Origin: Bradyrhizobium sp. RD5-C2
GTDB lineage: Bacteria > Pseudomonadota > Alphaproteobacteria > Rhizobiales > Xanthobacteraceae
Length of the DNA stretch: 64,000 nucleotides
Assembly (NCBI RefSeq): GCF_019972155.1
Contig: NZ_BOVL01000019.1
Coordinates: 165,466-229,465, forward strand
Direction: 5' to 3'
The position numbers and the translations under genes are program-made. The notes beneath the pieces are model-generated. The model was not told where the DNA came from. It saw only the letters and a list, made by a program, of their open reading frames with translations, and did not search any database. Below, one piece after another: positions 62,469 to 64,000 of the stretch (the stretch's first letter is position 1; each line of letters opens with the position of its first letter).

Positions 62469-63071
62469 ATGCCTCTGCAATCGTCCGTGCGTGCGTCGAA
62501 GAAGCCCCTCCGTCTCGACGACGAGGTTCGATTTCTCCGTTCATGGATCGAGAAGCCGCTGCATATGGGCGCGGTGATGCCGTCCGGGCGGCTGCTTGCA
62601 CGCACCATGGCGCAATATGTCGATCCCGAGTCCGAAGGACCGGTTGTCGAACTCGGACCCGGCACCGGTGCGATCACCAATGCGCTGATCGAGCATGGCG
62701 TCGATCAAAAGCGTCTCGTCTTGGTTGAGTACAATCCCGGCTTCTGTGCGCTGCTGCGCGAACGCTATCCGCAGGCCAAGGTGGTCCAGGGCGACGCCTA
62801 CAGGCTGCGCGATACGCTGTGGGACGTCATGAAGTCCCCGGCGTCGGCCGTGGTCTCCGGCCTGCCGCTGGTTACCAAGCCGATGCTGACCCGCCTGAAG
62901 CTGGTCCGCGACGCTTTCCTGGCCCTCGCGCCCGGTGCGCCGTTCGTCCAGTTCACCTATTCGGTGGCGCCGCCGATTCCGAAGTCACTGCCCGGCGTGT
63001 CCACAGAAGCGTCCGAGCGGATCTGGATGAACCTTCCGCCCGCGCGGGTCTGGGTGTATCGCAAGGGCTGA
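62469..63071 (+). CDS. pmtA: PmtA-type phospholipid N-methyltransferase
   Basis: A 200-residue SAM methyltransferase that methylates phosphatidylethanolamine toward phosphatidylcholine. EVRFLRSWIEKPLHMGAVMP, VVELGPGTGAITNALIE (motif I) and VVSGLPLVTKP are blocks of the Rhodobacter/Bradyrhizobium-type enzyme. The end ARVWVYRK is typical. I chose the ATG at 62469 (MPLQSSVRAS); an upstream GTG at 62442 gives nine extra residues. In Bradyrhizobium several pmt genes exist; which one this is cannot be told. Confidence 0.9.
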   Translation: MPLQSSVRASKKPLRLDDEVRFLRSWIEKPLHMGAVMPSGRLLARTMAQYVDPESEGPVVELGPGTGAITNALIEHGVDQKRLVLVEYNPGFCALLRERYPQAKVVQGDAYRLRDTLWDVMKSPASAVVSGLPLVTKPMLTRLKLVRDAFLALAPGAPFVQFTYSVAPPIPKSLPGVSTEASERIWMNLPPARVWVYRKG

Positions 63072-63119
63072 CCGCCCTGCGTTGTCGCGCCGGGCGCGTG
63101 CCCTAACCGCGATTTCGAA

Positions 63120-63698
63120 ATGTCCGCGCTGAAAATCCTCGTGATCCCCGGATCGCTGCGATCAGGGTCGCTCAATGCGAAGCTCGCCGCCGTGCTGGCG
63201 CATGAGGTCGCACAGCTCGGGGCCGACGTCACCCGTATCTCGCTCGGCGATTTTCCGCTGCCGATCTATGACGGCGATCTGCAGGCCAAATCGGGCGTGC
63301 CGCAGCACGCCGTCAATCTGAAGCGGATGATCGGCACCCATCATGGCGTGCTGATCGTGACGCCGGAATACAACTCCTCGGTGCCGGCGCTGGTGAAGAA
63401 CACGATCGACTGGGTGAGCCGCGTGCAGGATCCGCACGAGACTCGTGGCCAGGTGTTCCACGGCCGCGCCTTCGCGATCGCGGCGGCATCCGGCAACCGA
63501 CTCGGCGGCACGCGTGCGCTGGCGGCGCTGCGCTTGATCCTGACGGCGTGCCATGCCGCCGTGATCCCGAACCAGCTCGCGCTGTCATTCGCCGAGCAGG
63601 CCTATGACGACATGGATCGTCTAAAGCACCAGGCCGACATCGACACGATGCGGGCGCTGGTGCGGCAGCTGATCGACCATTCCCAACGCATGATGTGA
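63120..63698 (+). CDS. NADPH-dependent FMN reductase
   Basis: A 192-residue flavodoxin-like enzyme. ILVIPGSLRSGSLNAKLA (FMN phosphate loop, about 6-23) and VTPEYNSSVPALVKNTIDW (about 80-98) are the family motifs, as in chromate/quinone reductase-type NADPH:FMN proteins. The substrate is not determined. It lies 48 bases after pmtA and 6 bases before pyrF on the same strand. Confidence 0.92.
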   Translation: MSALKILVIPGSLRSGSLNAKLAAVLAHEVAQLGADVTRISLGDFPLPIYDGDLQAKSGVPQHAVNLKRMIGTHHGVLIVTPEYNSSVPALVKNTIDWVSRVQDPHETRGQVFHGRAFAIAAASGNRLGGTRALAALRLILTACHAAVIPNQLALSFAEQAYDDMDRLKHQADIDTMRALVRQLIDHSQRMM

Positions 63699-63704
63699 GG
63701 TGAC

Positions 63705-64000
63705 ATGCAGCCAGCCAAGATCGCTCCAAAAGACCGGTTGATTGTGGCGCTCGATCTGCCGTCGGTCGCCAGCGCCGAGGCGATGATCGACAGGCTCGGC
63801 GACAGCGTCACCTTCTACAAGATCGGCTATCAGCTCGGTTACGCCGGCGGCCTTACGCTGGCGAAGCAGCTCGCAGGCAGCGGCAAGAAGGTCTTTCTCG
63901 ATCTCAAGATGCACGACATCGGCAACACGGTGGCGCGCGGGGTCGAAAGCGTCGCCGCTCTCGGCGCGACCTTTCTCACCGTGCATGCCTATCCGCAGAC
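63705..64000 (+). CDS. pyrF: PyrF, orotidine-5'-phosphate decarboxylase (truncated by window end)
   Basis: The first 98 residues are present; the gene runs off the window. IVALDLPSVASAEAMID (catalytic Asp region) and KVFLDLKMHDIGNTVARG (Asp-x-Lys-x-x-Asp catalytic core) are the diagnostic blocks of the decarboxylase that converts OMP to UMP. The ATG at 63705 has GTGAGGTGAC before it and follows the FMN reductase stop by 6 bases, so both are likely one transcript. Confidence 0.95.
   Translation, partial: MQPAKIAPKDRLIVALDLPSVASAEAMIDRLGDSVTFYKIGYQLGYAGGLTLAKQLAGSGKKVFLDLKMHDIGNTVARGVESVAALGATFLTVHAYPQ

Overview
The window reads as a chromosome segment of a Bradyrhizobium-like alphaproteobacterium. 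It is GC-rich and carries the rhizobial orders hisB-DUF2628-hisH-hisA-hisF-hisE-coaA, hslVU, rph-rdgB-hemW and hrcA-grpE...dnaK-dnaJ-pmtA, plus the inverted intergenic repeats common in that genus. The genus is an inference from gene order and protein resemblance; no 16S gene is present.

Layout. (1) 1-13174 is core chromosome: the tail of a probable lytic transglycosylase, an Smr protein, a polytopic membrane protein, hslU/DUF2585/GNAT/hslV on the minus strand, the histidine operon ending in coaA, a hybrid histidine kinase and a secreted protein. (2) comM (yifB, Mg-chelatase-like AAA+ ATPase) lies on the minus strand in three pieces: start and first 32 codons at 45620-45714, middle at 17738-18386, 3' part at 13175-13993. 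(3) The downstream break is a 3.74-kb IS1595-family transposon (13994-17737) with perfect 23-bp terminal inverted repeats and an 8-bp target duplication. It carries a tRNA-Thr(UGU) gene with an extra segment, a second tRNA-like segment, an XRE regulator with a palindromic operator, and hypothetical genes. (4) The upstream break is a 27.2-kb genomic island (18383-45623). Its ends are the two half-sites of a palindromic attP sharing a 4-bp GCAA core, as expected for a large serine recombinase. The recombinase gene lies at the right end but is split by a frameshift. (5) 45821-64000 is core chromosome again: MBL hydrolase, gshB, yraN, rsmI, LppC-like lipoprotein, hemW, rdgB, rph, hrcA, grpE, a VOC/AraC pair, a nicotinamidase-like gene, dnaK, dnaJ, pmtA, an FMN reductase and the start of pyrF.

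Inside the island the left end is a replication-like module: a family A DNA polymerase with exonuclease domain, a winged-helix protein and small partners, followed by a hairpin-rich non-coding stretch. Next come three direct copies of a 47-bp repeat (23276, 24704, 32642) that bracket cargo and end beside a catalytic-domain-only tyrosine recombinase. The larger bracketed block holds an aminoacyl-tRNA-protein transferase homologue (aat), two DMT exporters and a tight operon of membrane desaturase, ATP-grasp ligase, DMT exporter and a His-tailed peptide, which looks like a small-molecule pathway. The right half holds defence-like genes: an MBL hydrolase overlapping a 4-TM protein, and a GHKL ATPase facing a DNA methyltransferase.

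The best candidates for something undescribed are the repeat/recombinase cassette arrangement with its biosynthetic cargo, the MBL/4TM and GHKL/methyltransferase pairs, and the tRNA gene carried by an IS1595 transposon. All functional statements come from motif reading and gene context; no database search was possible.
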